Shown: positions 24,889 through 37,664 of the stretch, piece by piece | Position numbering within the stretch: position 1 is the stretch's first letter | Layout: each line of letters begins with the position of its first letter | Source: Neelides folsomi | Taxonomy: Eukaryota; Arthropoda; Collembola; Neelipleona; Neelidae | DNA: 64,000 nt | Assembly: GCA_034687125.1 (NCBI GenBank) | Contig: JAQGBZ010000064.1 | Coordinates: 1 to 64,000, forward strand | Direction of reading: 5' to 3' | Translations under genes and position numbers: made by a program | Notes under the pieces: generated by a model | What the model saw: the letters and a program-made list of their open reading frames with translations, nothing else | Told to the model about the DNA's origin: nothing | The model's database searches: none

Positions 24889-26031
24889 TTAGCATGATGG
24901 AAAGTGACTTTTACAATTTGATTCTTCTATTCCGAGGACAATGGAGTCAAATTGTTCTATCAACTCATCGTGCCAGCCAAACTTTTCTCCAATGAAAGAA
25001 GCCCCAAAACTAAAAGTAATTAAATTTTGTAGCTACATAATTTCGCTCATTATTACATTGTAATGTAATAATTCAATTTAATTTACCTGTAAGCTGGCAT
25101 GAGATATTGAAATCCGGACCCAATCAATTGAGCTTGTCTATTTCCGTCACATAGACTTTTTTTGAGACATTCATTTTTGTGGACCATTTCATCAATTGAA
25201 CGAAGAACTGCCGAGGCCATAATTTCCAACTTTGTGTTCCGGTCAATATGTAGGTTCAGGTTTCGGAATGCTGAACGTTTATTTCCTATAAATAAATTCA
25301 ATGTTAATATCAACTATACTATAATAGTATTGTTAATAATAATTGATTTGTTGAAAGACATGTATACTTTCTCTTCCAGATCCTGTTGACGTTGATGTAT
25401 CTGTTATGATGCCTCCTGCATTTTCAGAATTAAGAATTATATGAAATGTAGCCCAAAATAAGCTGTACATAAGTATATAAAAATTGTAATTTTATGCATT
25501 AAAATATATTTTACCTGTTCCACTTCCACCACCACCACCAGTGGTAGGTATAGTTGTGAACTATTGATAAATTAATAAAATAGACAATTAAAAAATTCAA
25601 ATTTTATTCTATTTTATAAAATCTATTTTACCAATAGGGCATTTAAAAGGAGGTTGAGAAGAAAAATTCCAAATGATAGAAATGCTAAGGCTGTAAGAGC
25701 AATGTCAAAAAAGGAAGAAACTCCCGTTGAGGCAACCCAACCGCTATACCAAGGAGCATTCGACCCTCCGGACCAACCATGACCATAGCCATCTCTACTC
25801 GATCGTCTGGGTATATTAATTATTTATTAAATACTTTTCAATGGAATTTTATACCATAAATAAATAAATATAAATAAGTTAAGAGCTAATTTAAAATTGA
25901 TAAAAATAAGGACGAACTTACACCAGGAATGAATTATTCTTATTGCAACTAACAAATAATTTTTTTTCGAATATAATTACAACTGTTAATTTAATAATCC
26001 AAAATTTTATTACAGACACTTGTGATCTCAT
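24889..26031 (-). CDS. Single-pass membrane protein of unknown function
   Basis: Six exons on the minus strand: 25922-26031, 25632-25806, 25515-25560, 25368-25415, 25087-25285, 24889-25009; 699 bp, 232 residues, all phases agree. Residues 1-30 are hydrophobic with lysines and could be a signal anchor. A Gly/Trp/Ser-rich stretch follows, then one strong membrane span (about 69-95, FFDIALTALAFLSFG...). Next is a Gly/Thr/Ser linker with a run of five glycines spanning the two tiny exons. A conserved-looking C-terminal part with paired cysteines follows (NECLKKSLC and CKSHFPSC). The pattern recalls small uncharacterised arthropod membrane proteins, but I recognise no named family. The multi-exon phase agreement makes it a real gene; the first exon is the least certain. 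Confidence 0.75.
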
Positions 26032-27265
26032 TATAATAATTATCAAGTGTTTAATTAAAAATTTGAATTTTGATACTTTAAAATTTAAAATTATGGTAAA
26101 TATCGTATTTATAAACTAAATATTCACTCTTTAACTTTTATTTTAGCATATTATTTTAAATAAAAAGGACTAAAAAAATTCAGAATATGACTTTCAAAGA
26201 CTTGACGATCGAATGAGACAGATTCTTCAGACTCGAACAATAGCGTGTGTGGAAAATTTCATGGTTGAAGAACTGAAGATGGAATTGAAGGCAATGTTTT
26301 TTTAATGAAAGCAAACATGCCGTCTCTTTAATAACTATGAATCATTGCAATAACGTTTATGAACCATTTTATATGCACAGGTAAAATAATTAATTGAAGC
26401 TGTAACAGAAGATGTACAATGCATAATACCGCTAATCCAATTAGGATAATTATAAAATAATACTTAATTACCCATTTATTACATATTTAGTGCATAAATA
26501 TTTTTTACTAATTGTAAGAAGTAAGTAGCAATGTTGGCCATAAATTATTTGGTTTTGAATTTACCTTTATTAAGTTAATGCTATTATATAAAAATTGGAT
26601 TATGATTTTATGATTGAACATGGATAAAATCTTAATTATAAAGTCTCAATTTTTAAAATAAGATCAAGTAAATAGGTATATAAAAACTTGATATATTTAC
26701 CTACTTGATCTTGATTTTTATTATCTTATCCTTATTTATTGTCAAATGGTATTAAATATTTTTACATAATAGAAATTCAATTGGATTTATTTAAATAAAC
26801 TAATTAAGTTATACCTTTATCGTTATTGACCGTTTTAATTAGAATGCTTCATTTAGTTAATTGGTTATTATAGCGGAACCCCAATGTTATATGCCTAATA
26901 TGTTGTTATTTCATTCATTAATAAGACGATATAAATACTTAACATACGAAAAAATAAACATCTCTGTTTAATATATTTGGACATTAAGACATCTTGAAGA
27001 GAATTCATTTTAAATTCATTCAGAACTGGAAAATTGGAGATGCCTAGGAAGTATACCGGAAAAGAGCTTGAAACTCTTCAGTTGAGGAAACAATTGCAGA
27101 CTGGGGAGAAGAGAGAGGAAGGAAGGGAATTTATCTCATTTTAGTGCCGCGGGTGTCGGCTAGCGCCGGAGAAGCCGTTGTGGCGAATCCTCCCAATCTT
27201 CGGCGGACCTTCACCCTCTTGGAAATTTGCTGAGAAACTGGCAGAGGACTTGGCCAGCCACTTCG
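26032..27265. promoter_or_regulatory. Divergent upstream region and CP190 5' leader
   Basis: 26032-27000 is very AT-rich and carries no gene. From about 27040 the sequence becomes GC-richer and probably is the CP190 promoter or 5' UTR, including a 34-codon upstream ORF at 27040-27144 (MPRKYTGKELETLQLR...) that ends 121 bp before the CP190 ATG. Confidence 0.45.
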
Positions 27266-30200
27266 ATGTCGGAGGATAACGACCAAACCGGCCTCTTCCC
27301 CCAAAACTTTACCGCTAAAGTCCAGGATGTCAGGGTTGACAACTGGGGAAACTATTGCCTCCAGAGACTTCAGGGTAAAAAAATTTAGAATTATTTAGCC
27401 CTAACCTTAATTTCCCTATAGCACTTTTTTTGTTTGTTGTCGTAAGGGATAAAGCTTATTAATATAATTTACTCCTATTGCTTTTGATGTTTTAAGTGTT
27501 TACTATTTCGATGTAATCATTGTTTAAGAAAATAATTATTTTATATTTAATAGTCATGTATGACCGTGGAGACTTTTGCGACCTTATATTGCAGTTTCAT
27601 AATGACCAAATACTCAAGGTATATTTCCTTTCTCTATTTGGTTTAAGGGATATAAAATTTATTAAACATTATCTTAAATACATATGCTTAATATGATAAA
27701 AATATTAATATATGTTCATTAAATACATTTAATTTATGAAATATTAAGTTTATCTAAATTTTATAATGTAAATTATATAATTGGTTAAAATGTATTTGAA
27801 TTACTAGGTCCACCGAGTCGTTGTCAATTTATGCACAGAATATTTTGCGAACCTGGAAAGGCTTTTTGGACTCACCAATGGAATGTTGGTACTTTCGAAA
27901 GAAGTCGAATATAATGCGATGCTGACGATCGTCAAGTAAGTTTCACTGACCCTGGCCATGAGTAAATTTTAACGATATTTTATTGTCTTTCGATTTCTAA
28001 TTATTATTTACATGTTTATCTTTAGATTCTTTTATACTGGAAAACTCGAAGTAAGAGGAAATCAATTCAACGATATTTACAAGACGGTGAAATTGATGAA
28101 CATCACAATTCTTACGAAACTTCTTGAAGCTCATGCGAGGAAACCGATTCTACAAGCAAAAAAAGAACCAAGTCGACCAATTGTATTTAAGCAAGCGGTC
28201 GAAATTGGCCGTCCTCTTCAGAAAATCCAAATTCAACAAAATGCCCTTCAAGGAGCTACGCTAAGCATGTCGCCGCAAGGTTCGATAAATTTGGGAGGAA
28301 AAAACGTTGCTGTTGGAAGGTCTCTTCCACCAGGATCTAAAACAAAAACGGTTTTAGCGAGAGTCCAACCTCAAAATTCAAAGTATCCTACACAAGGGAC
28401 AATGAAGTCGACGATGCAAAAGAAGTTGCCGATTTGGAAAGAGAGAAAATTCTCTCCTATTGCAAATTCTGATTCCCATATGATGGAAAAGTAATTTAAC
28501 CTCGCAATTCCTTGTTCATACATATTCTACTATAATTATCACACCCTCCATTATGCTATTTTGCTAATGTGACCGAATTTAAATTATTTTAGATGGCCAC
28601 CAAAAGAAGAGTCGCCGAAACCAACACGATTTGAATGGCCAGATCCTGATGAAGATTCATTTGTGAATCCGGCTACTCACTCTTTGATGGAAAGGCAAAA
28701 AGCAGCGAGGAAGCCAGAAGACATTTTCGATACAGTAAAAATTCAACATGGAGTGAAAAGATCATCATCTCTAATTACAATTGATAGAAAATCTGAAGGT
28801 GTGCATTTATCGACATCCTTCTATTTGTAGTTAATTAATTTCATTAATCATTATTAGTTCAAACGATTCAATTTGATTTTATAGGACCTCCAGCGAAGAT
28901 TTTAAAAGTTGAAGAAGTTGAAGTTATCAATCTTAATGACGACTCCATCGTTGAAGAAATAGTTGAAAGCGAAGCAGATACCCAAAGGCTGGAAGATCTG
29001 TCGTCCGATGAGCAAGATCTAACTCAGATGACTATAGAAATTGATTCAGAATCGAGAGAAGTTGAGTCTGAAAAAATTGAAATTCTCGAATCGAAAATTT
29101 CCCACCCTGGGCCGAGTAATCTCGCATCATCAAACCCTGGACCTAAGGTGATGAATGACAATACATTTGTTATAGTTCTCAAATAAAGTTATTTTTACCC
29201 CTATTATTTTTATTCCACCGATAAATTGTATATTATTATTGCTCATTTGTACTAAATGATTAACAATTTTTGATATTTTTATTAGGTTGAGAAGACAGTC
29301 CGTTTCGCCGACTTAATAAAAGAGAATCCAGTTCCAAGCAGCACTGTTAATAATAGTGGTAGCAATAGCCCTAAAAAATCTCCCATGAAATATGATAACA
29401 TTAAAACTGTTGTGGTTCCTACTGAAGGGGGATCTGATAGCTTAGCCAATCATTCAAAAATAATATCCGAAGTCCTCAAGAAATATCCAGATCTTGTAAA
29501 AGAAAATAAGAACATTAAATTGAAAATAGTACAGAAGGGTTCTGATAACCCAAAAGAGTCAAAGGCAAAAGTTTCTTACATTGTTCTTAAATCAACGTCC
29601 GCTCCTGACGGTCCAGGATCTGTTGTTCTCAAAAAGTCATCTCCGACGGCTTCAAGCCCTGCGAGCAAATCATTTTGGGATTCAGACAAGGATGCCAAGA
29701 AGAGTCCTTCAGGAGCTGAGAATACAATTGGACCTTGGATTTGTACAACATGTGGAGAACCAGAAGACACCATTGAATTCGATTCTTACTTTTTATATAG
29801 AAGACATCTTGTGGTAAATCTAATTTTTGAATTTTATTTTCAAACAAACAATTTACAAATAACTTGAGCATATTATACAATTTTTCTCATTATTAATTTA
29901 ATCAATAATTGATTAAATTAATAGGAGGTTCACAACGAACGTATTGATGCGAGAATTTGCGAATATTGTGGTCAGAAGGCTTCAAAACGAAATTTGCTCC
30001 TTTATCATTTGTACACGAAACATGGCGTTGCACCTCCACAGAATTGCGTATTTCCTCACTGTGATCGATGCGACTACGTTGCCCTATCAGAGTCGCTGTT
30101 GGCGAAACACAAGTCGAGCCATGACCTGAACAAAGAGTTCGCCTGTTCTGTAAGAGCTCAATTTATTTTAGGAACATTTTATTCTATCGCGTGGGTATTG

Positions 30201-32432
30201 CCTTAGATCTGCAATGCGAGCTTCAAGTCGAACGGGGCGTTGCAGGGCCACATGGCCGCCAACCTCCACCGAAACAAAGAGACGAAAGTGTATGAGTGTC
30301 CTTACTGCCGAAAACCATTTGTTAGAAACATCAACCTCAAGGTCGGAAAACTAATCAAACCCCTTTTTCCTTCATACTTCAGTTTCTCAGCGGCTTTGGA
30401 AATGAGTTTTGTTTTGATTTAAAATTGTAAATGATTCCTTTGAGCTTTTTTGCTTTATTGATCCCCTTTTCTAGGTTGCTTTTTGTTATGTTGAGTTTGG
30501 TGTTTCTTAATCTCATTTATTTGATAAAATGCAGTAATGGTTCTCGATTTGTTTATATTTCATTTTACAACTTGCAAGACAAAGATCAAAGAAGTCATGT
30601 ATCATTTTCAATTATATTTTCAGGCACATATCCGATCTCTCCACAGAGATGTTGCACGAGTTGAAGAAATGGAAGACCCAAGACTTCCGCCAGATGAAAC
30701 TATCTCTCGACCAATTCTCCCACATGGGAAGAAAGCTCGACAGTTTCCTTCAATTATTGGACGCGGAGATCAAGGAATCCTCCTAGGTTCCGGAGAAATA
30801 GAAGAGGATGGAACTGGAGATCCTCGAATGGAACAAGTTTCTCTCCTATCACACGATGGATCAACAATTGAGATCATCCATGGACTTGATCCCAACTCCC
30901 TCACAGTTCCTGTCTCACTTGTCCCATCTTCTGAAGGTATTTCTTTAGTCTTTTATCTCTTATGTATATCATACACATCTGCTTTTTAAAATAATTTTGT
31001 AATATTGCACTATTTTTCCCATTGTACGAATTGTTTCATTCATTGGAGTAACATGTGCAAAATTAAACTTATGCAAGAATAACTGCACTTGTTGGTTTAC
31101 TTAAATACGAATTCGTGTTGTAACTCTTGCAAACAATAATGCAATTTTTAATTAAAAAAATACAGTTATTTATTAGATATGATTCAAATTAGCTGATTAA
31201 ATATGATTAATAGAATATTCTCCACTTTATTAATGATTGAAATTAATATACTAATATAATATGAATTAAAACAATAACTTTGTATTTTTTAGCTGAAGCG
31301 TTGAATAACGTTGCAACTTCCATTGCTGCCTCGTTAGGATTGGATACCCAATCTGGGATTCAAACAGGAGCTGAGTATGTGACTGGTGGCGAAGGTGGCC
31401 AAGCCGTGTACATTGTCGATGGGTCTCAAGTTGACGTGGGAGCAATGGAGGCTGGAATGATCCTAACAGGCGGAGAAGGAGCCCACGATGGTAGTTTCAT
31501 TGTCCAAGACATCCACGGGAATCAATTTAGGAAAATGACTGGGATTGATGAGAATGGGAAGGAAGTGATTTTTTTCCAACTCTCCGATGATGCTGCGTCG
31601 ATCGTTGACCATGCAATGTCTGGAGCTGTTTCTGTTGGAGTTGCTCCTGGTCACTATGACTTTGTAACCGAACAGCATTCAGAAGAGGCTGGACAGGTCG
31701 TCCAAACGGCCACATTTTCGGTCCAGAATGACCATATGTACCTTGATCCACAGAAATGGTATTATTTTATTATGAAGTAGATTGAAACCTTATTAATTAT
31801 TTTAATGTTTTTGCATTTTTTTTGATTAAATGAGTTTAAACTGATTTTTATTTATTTTGTTATTCAGTTCCGTTTTCGTGTCAAGTTCTATGGGCGGCAT
31901 TCCTGTTACGGTCCCTTCTAGCGTCGAAGGTGAACAAGTTCTCTTGACTGATGGAGAGTCTCAAGAAGAAACCCAAATCATAGAAATGGTTCCGGTATCT
32001 ACGATAGATCAAGAAGAGGAATTGACAGGTCATGAGGAATTACAATCTTCGGAAATTCTTGAAGAAACGGAATGTCAAGCTGAGCAGCCGGTTCGAGAAC
32101 TCCATCTTGTCCTTGAGCAAGATCAAGAACAAGATCAAGAGGAAGGGCAATTGAAAGAACTTGAGCAGATGGAAACAACAACGGAACAGACGCAAATAGA
32201 CTCTGGGGAAATTCTCCAATTCTCCGATCAGTCTCAAACTGAACATGAAGAAGCAATTGAAGAAGACGAAGAGGAAGTTGAGAATGTCGAGATGATCGAT
32301 GGAGTCGATCCTGTTGAGAATGAAATGGAGGAATCAAGCAATGGAATGGACATCGTTTTGGAGCAAACCGATGGAGAAGATTCCAAAGAAGTCCCGATGG
32401 AAGATTTGCCTCAAGAATCAGCCGCCACTTAA
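27266..32432 (+). CDS. Cp190: BTB/C2H2 zinc-finger insulator protein CP190
   Basis: Chromatin-insulator cofactor and centrosome-associated protein of arthropods. Twelve exons: 27266-27374, 27554-27618, 27808-27935, 28026-28490, 28593-28798, 28885-29147, 29286-29813, 29925-30149, 30207-30341, 30624-30936, 31293-31758, 31868-32432; 3468 bp, 1155 residues. The N-terminal BTB domain (about 17-130) shows the CP190 signature VDNWGNYCLQRLQ, FCDLILQF, KVHRVVV, FFYTGKLE, and TKLLEAH. A disordered linker follows, then five Cys2His2 fingers (about 555-715; CTTC, CEYC, CDRC, CSIC, CPYC). The Glu-rich C-terminus (last 188 residues) also matches CP190 layout; fly CP190 is about 1100 residues. The ATG at 27266 lies just before the BTB. 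Confidence 0.9.
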
Positions 32433-34132
32433 ATTAAACTAATTTTTGTTATCTTGAATTAAATTGTTTTATTTTAAGTTAAAATGATTGATACGTGTAG
32501 CGTTAATTTTTAATTTAGTGTTTGAAATTTCGAATGGTTTGTTAATTAATTTTAATATTATTTACAATTTACCTAAAAGTGTATTAATGTGTAAATTGTG
32601 AGTCATCGTTTTTTAATCTAAATAACTTTCCTATTCGATGAATCATTTGTTAATTATGATTTTACGCGAATTAAATATTAACTAATTGTATAGTAGTTTA
32701 GTATAAATACCTACTCTATTGTATAAATATCACTCTTTATTGTCTATTGTCAAATGTTTATCACAAGTACTTCCCCAAATTACTTTTCAAATACAAAATA
32801 CATTATGATTTTTAATATATTGTTTGACAACAAAAAACAGATTGTTCGAAATCTCGTTTCAATACAATTTAATTTTTAGACTTGTAAACATGTTGTATTG
32901 TATTGTGTACTAAATAATTAAATTATCTAAAATAAAATTTAGGCTATATGTAGGACTACTCTTAATGTTTATTTTAATTTTTATTAGCAACTTATTCGTT
33001 AAAGTTTCTTCTTAATTATCTTTTTCAAGTTGGGAGTTTATAAAACTTTAAATTCTTCGAAAATTTAAATCCTATCTCTGGCAATTTTCAATAATTAGAC
33101 AATTTACTATAAATAATGTAATTTTGTTCTATATAAAATCTTGTTTTTAATTATAATTAGTCAAAAAGATAATGTCGCTTTTAAAAATATTTATATTTAA
33201 ATAAATTAATATATTCTCTAAAATCGTCTTATTCATTTATTCCGAAAAGGTCAATAATAAATCATAAAACATCATGTTAACGGCTTTCATTTAGTACAAT
33301 TGGTTACAAGCACCTTAAACTTAATTGCATAATTTAATTGCGGTTAATGCGCAAATCTCGTAAATAATCTTTAAATAAACTAATTAAAATTCAGCATGTT
33401 AATAATCAATTAAAAATAATGACGATTGCTTATGGAAAATTGCGTTGAACTCGTAATATTGTTTAATCGCGTTAAATCATTAATTCCCATATGTTGAAAG
33501 TGGCGGGATATTTTTGGAAGGGAAGCTCTTGCTTCCGCACATCAGCATCACATTTTCTCACTTCAAATGTGTTCAAAGGAAGAAATTGAAGGAAATTTTC
33601 CTCTCTACCCAGCTAACGTACGGAAGCGAGAGCTCCCCTTCCCAGCTTTCCCTCTATTACCTTTAAAGTATATGGGGAAAGTATAGGAAAATTGTCATTT
33701 GCTCGGAACATGTACGAAAGCGAGAGCTTCCCTTCCCAGCTTTCCCTCCAATTACAATGGGATAAATGGGATTGATGACCAAATGAATGAAAATGACAAA
33801 TATGACCTTTTATCTTAACTTGTAATTTATCATTAATTCCAATACATATAATTATGATTAAAGTTATGTTTTTAAACTATCTTTTCAATAACAATTAGAC
33901 ATGTCACTTGAATGACCCAATTAATTTTAAATTTAGATATAACATATTGATTAATATGCATTTTAATAATTAATTTTAACATTATAATTTAAAACATTCT
34001 TTTAATTGAGTTTAATCTATGTTACATTTACAATAACGCTTTAAAAATAGCGAAATAATGTCATCTTTTTTATTTACAAAATCAATCAATGTTCGTTATA
34101 TTATCTATTCTAAAATATAAAAATGTAATATA
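32433..34132. other. Convergent intergenic region, AT-rich
   Basis: Includes the CP190 3' UTR. No gene is seen; a small repeat family lies at 33517-33755. Confidence 0.5.
33517..33755. repeat. Direct and inverted GAGAGCTCCCCTTCCC repeats
   Basis: A unit of about 45 bp (core GGAAGCGAGAGCTCCCCTTC) occurs at about 33617-33660 and again at 33710-33755 in the same direction. A shorter inverted copy lies at 33517-33545. Probably the remains of a small repetitive element. Confidence 0.6.
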
Positions 34133-34700
34133 CAGAGGCCGGGGCATAGCTTAAAACTCAGAATGAAAATCGGCGGGGTAGTCCTCCTATAGGTACTGGT
34201 GGGGTAGTAGTTAGGCGGGATATCCTTCATAAACACATAAACAAGGACAATGTTTCAGATTGTGACAAAATGACCAGATGTCTCCTAAAATTGACCCGAA
34301 AGTTGAAGGTATGCTTTTAGGATTTTCCAAATGGTCGTAGCCATTGTGAGATTAGAGGTGTAACATTCAATAAAAATTTTCATTTTGTTCTTAAAAATTG
34401 AAAAAACCAAAATGAATCTATTTTGGAAACGGTAGCTTGGATTTTTTGTCCCCCCATGAGTAATTTATCGATATCCCACAATGGCTAATGGCTAAAACCA
34501 CCATTTGGAAAATCTTAAAAGCAGACCTTCGACTTTCGGGTAAATTTTAGGAGACATCTGGTCATTTTGCAACAATCTGAAATTTTGGACTTGTTTATTT
34601 GTTTATGAAGTATATCCCGCCTAACTACTATCCTGCCAATACCTATAGGAGGACCACCCCGCCGATTTTCATTCTGAGTTTTAAGCTATGCCCCAGCCTG
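34133..34700. mobile_element. Foldback (long inverted repeat) transposon, hAT-like ends
   Basis: Two arms of about 220 bp (34136-34353 and 34471-34699) are inverted copies, differing at roughly one base in ten, around a spacer of about 117 bp. The ends read CAGAGGCCGGGGCA and, on the other strand, CAGGCTGGGGCA. TAATATA flanks both sides (34126-34132 and 34701-34707), a 7-8 bp duplication as made by hAT-type transposases. No coding capacity. The RNA of either strand would fold into a long hairpin. Confidence 0.8.
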
Positions 34701-34787
34701 TAATATATCAATTCTAACAGCATATACAGTATTTGTCTATTTATTTAATGTCTATTTTAAGATATTTGATTCGTTAAATAATCATAT

Positions 34788-35274
34788 TTAAAGTCTTTTG
34801 TTCATGACTTCTTTTTTAGCTGCTCTTTCCTTGATTTCTTTCATTGCCTCGTTGTCTTCTTCCCAAGGTCGTGGCCCGCGTTTGTTCACCCAATGATCAA
34901 TGTCCATCGTCTTCATTTCCTCAAAAGCTTTCTCAATCGTTGATTCACTGCCAGACTTCATCACAAGACCTTCAGCCAAGAGATCAGCCCGAGACACTTG
35001 TTTCTGAGTTCGATAGTCGTATCTAAAAATATTCATTTCAATTTATACAAATTATTTATTTCAAGATATAAAATCGCATATTATAATAATAAGACTCTTT
35101 ATGAACATTTTATTATACACAATATAATTGTGCTAATTTGACTTTACGACTTTACCTAACTCTTGAAAAGTTTTTAAGAGCAAAAGATCCCCCAATAACC
35201 AACACGAAAAATGGAACTCCATATGTGAAAAACCGAGTTTTTTTCAGTTTTTCAAATACATTTCTATACGACAT
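34788..35274 (-). CDS. COX16: Cytochrome c oxidase assembly protein COX16
   Basis: Mitochondrial inner-membrane factor needed for copper-centre/COX2 assembly of complex IV. Exons 35156-35274 and 34788-35022 give 354 bp, 117 residues. A short basic N-terminus (KLKKTRFFTYGVP) leads into one membrane span, VPFFVLVIGGSFAL, then FSRVRYDYRTQK and the family motif WVNKRGPRPWEE near the end. Size and layout match animal COX16 (about 106 residues). It lies 413 bp downstream of the C3orf38 homologue on the same strand. Confidence 0.93.
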
Positions 35275-35687
35275 TACGGTTTCAGTTTCACTTTAACCAC
35301 ACGATTTCATTTTAAATTTTCAAGTTGAAATATTGAAATGAATCCAACTAATAATTGGCAATTTTCCAATGAAGAATGAAAATCAAAAGTGAAATGAGAA
35401 ATGAACGAAACGAATTCGTCTCCCACTATTTGAAAATGAACATTATATAGCATATGGCATATCATGTTGAAACTTTTATGTATCAAAATGAAATTCATAC
35501 AACTATGAAATGATTTAATTGGGTTTATGTTTAATAAAAATTTTATTGATTTGTATAATTATTATACAATTATTTCGTAATTTTGTCACTTGTTAATATT
35601 ATTAAATTAATTAAATTACATCATACAAAAAACTTACATTTATTTGTTAGTTGAGTATATGAAATTTTAAGGGACCGTAATTCATTC

Positions 35688-36989
35688 TTAATCTTCGTCA
35701 CTAACTTCTTCAATGATGCCTGCTAAAGATGTATCAGCGATAGCAGGCTGTCGAATTTCAGATGTTAAGCTCATATTGAATTCTCGGAGTCTCAAAAGTG
35801 TAAAGCGGATTTTAAAATTATTCGAAGCGTTCGGATCTTTCAAAAGGGCAAAAACTTGTTCGAAAATTCCTCTACAAGCACCGTTTTGATAAACAAGGCC
35901 ACAAACGAGGACTTGGGCCAGTCCATGAGGATTTATTTTTCCTCTCACCCCAAGGCCATCCAATAGATTTGGCGAAAAATATAATTTTTGATCCCTCACA
36001 AGCGAGGTCATGATATCACAGCTCCTTTCTCCGCTCTCTTTGATGTCGTGAAATGTACTTGGTTGTGAAACTTGCTGAATTTCAATCCTAACATTACAAT
36101 CGTTCCAAAAATGATGGACGGCAAAATCTTCGAGTTTGTTCCATCTGTTGTAGAACCATTCAGCGAATTGCAGGCCTAATTTTTCACCGATCTTATATTC
36201 TTTCTCAACGGCTTCAATCTCCATCGCTGCTTCTGCTTCGTGATTTCTTGCAATCAGTCCAGACGTGAATAAAGATGCCTCTCTGATATTGTTACTTGCG
36301 AGGGGAAGTGAACCCATTTGTGGATTCCCAACGTCAGACGCATTTTGTAAAAATTTCTATATAAAAATAATAAAACGTCAGTTTAAGATCAGAGTTGAAG
36401 TTAAAATTTATGTGGAAATACCGTCATCTTAAAATAAATATTAAATAATAAGAGTAATAAATGATTACCTGAGATTGTTGGGAATCGTGAAAGGTATAAT
36501 TTTGTCCACCAGTTTGACCCCAATGTTCCAACACCCTTCGACAAAGGCACGTTTTATCAGAGTTAATTTGTAAAGGCACATTTTCTGTATGTAGGTAATT
36601 GACTAAATATTCCTTCTTTACTCGCTTTCTATTTAATAATGTGACAGGATCTGAGTATCGATCAATGATATTTACAGCCTCTGAAATTATGATTTTAATA
36701 AATTTATTTATCATATCAAAATTACAATAAATTAATAATGTTTGTCAAATAAAATTAAGATAATCTTAAATAATTGAAAATGGGGATTTTCGTATTATAT
36801 TGCCTTAAATGTATCATATCATATCATATATCATATAATAACATGTATCATACCTTCAAGATTGCTGGCAGATAAAAGACCACCAGTTGTCGTTTTAACA
36901 AGAGCAAAAAGGTCATCTTGTGAAATAAATCTTTTTAGGAAATCTCTCATTCCTTTTGGTCCTTTTTCAACCAAAGACGTCTCTCCCAT
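35688..36989 (-). CDS. C3orf38 homologue (DUF4518-type protein)
   Basis: Exons 36854-36989, 36469-36680 and 35688-36356 give 1017 bp, 338 residues. The N-terminal helical part (FISQDDLFALV; LLNRKRVKKEYLVNYL) and the C-terminal fold (AEWFYNRWN, HHFWNDC, LYFSPNLLDGLGVRG, PHGLAQVLVCG, GIFEQVFALL) align block for block with human C3orf38, whose C-terminal half is an NTF2-like domain. The vertebrate protein is linked to apoptosis in limited reports; no biochemical role can be assigned here. The start ATG at 36989 opens a short first exon, with acceptors and donors all GT-AG. Divergent to MRG15. Confidence 0.85.
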
Positions 36990-37664
36990 TTTGGTATCTA
37001 AAATGAAAACAATATTTTCTTAAAACAACGAATATGAGATAAAATTATTTTAATAATATACCTATGTAATTATAAATTTTATAATCCTTACTTTCGTTAT
37101 AAAATAATCGATGACAAAATTAAGACGGAAATCAAGAAAAATGAGTCAGTGAATGTCAGTGGTTAAATTATAACAATAACACACTTTTTATCCTTTAGTA
37201 TTTGAGAACGAGAGAATGGGTTTAATATTTTTAGTGTCTAAATTTTAAAGTCGTTTACATTTAGATCTTAATAAAACTATTTAACGTTTTTATTTCATTT
37301 ATTTAGGTGTTAATAAAAAGATTTAATTCATTCGAAATTCGAATTCGAATCGAATGATTCGATTCATTCGAATATCCCTGTTTTTGAATAGAAGTTTAGC
37401 CTGAAGAAATGTTTACGCGCCAGACTACATTTACACCTGAATAGTGCCTTTATTATAGAGGGGATTTCAGCTTTTCTTTCATTTTGTGTTAAAATAATAA
37501 ATAATCGCTTTTAAAGACGACAAGAACAAGATAATAGCGCTCAATTTATATAAATTCTTGCATGGTTAGAAAATTTTGATTCCTTATTATTTACTCCGAT
37601 ATCTTTATTTACCAAGTTTGGGTCTAAATATTTCGGTAAATTGACAATAAAATAACCTTGAATA
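36990..37664. promoter_or_regulatory. Divergent promoter region between the C3orf38 homologue and MRG15
   Basis: 675 bp between two start codons facing away from each other. A palindromic run of TTCGAAT/ATTCGAA units occupies about 37326-37372. No TATA box stands out. Confidence 0.5.
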
